Shown here in pieces: positions 7,548 through 8,058 of a stretch of DNA of 8,058 nt. Within the stretch, counting starts at the first letter, position 1; the number at the start of each line of letters is the position of its first letter. The notes below the pieces were generated by a model. It worked only from the letters and a program-made list of their open reading frames with translations, did no database searches and was not told where the DNA came from. Both the position numbers and the translations under genes were made by a program. This DNA is from an uncultured Pseudomonadales bacterium (GTDB lineage: Bacteria; Pseudomonadota; Gammaproteobacteria; Pseudomonadales; Porticoccaceae), in the NCBI GenBank assembly GCA_905478725.1, contig CAJQJT010000227.1, forward strand, positions 1 through 8,058, written 5' to 3'.

Positions 7548-8058
<511 letters not shown>

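Overview
The window reads as a stretch of a gammaproteobacterial chromosome with moderate GC content. All seven housekeeping genes lie on the plus strand, and their order (era-recO-acpS, cysM-relA-mazG, adk) and protein motifs resemble Pseudomonas and marine gammaproteobacteria related to Cellvibrionales. That placement rests on remembered homologues, not a search. No phage, IS, CRISPR or RNA gene is visible.

Layout: era, cut at its 5' end by the window edge (2-892), is followed 5 nt later by recO (898-1626) and then acpS (1678-2055). This block covers ribosome maturation, recombinational repair and carrier-protein activation. A 175-nt gap with a small hairpin precedes cysM (cysteine synthase B, 2237-3124). 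Next come relA (ppGpp synthetase, 3210-5513) and mazG (NTP pyrophosphohydrolase, 5672-6496). adk (adenylate kinase, 6688-7338) ends at a strong hairpin terminator. A T-rich leader with a long imperfect palindrome then leads into a small Ala/Lys-rich, histone-H1-like gene (from 7548). Three genes usually found in this neighbourhood, pdxJ, barA/gacS and rlmD, are absent from their expected places. relA, mazG and adk all act on purine nucleotides (ppGpp synthesis, NTP clean-up, AMP/ADP balance), but adk probably has its own transcript.

The most striking signal is at the right end and looks artificial. The Ala/Lys-rich gene runs into a near-perfect foldback (7822-7935) that copies its own coding sequence in reverse. 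The sequence then jumps into an exact 127-bp copy of an internal piece of adk (7932-8058 = 7093-7219), which stops at the last base. A foldback, a 4-base microhomology at the jump, and a terminal repeat of exactly 127 bases (a common maximum assembly k-mer) together point to a template-switch chimera, such as from whole-genome amplification, that closed a loop in a de Bruijn graph. The apparent fusion of the Ala/Lys-rich protein to the adenylate kinase lid should not be taken as biology. I found no convincing undescribed system. The small H1-like gene and its leader palindrome are the most open genuine features.
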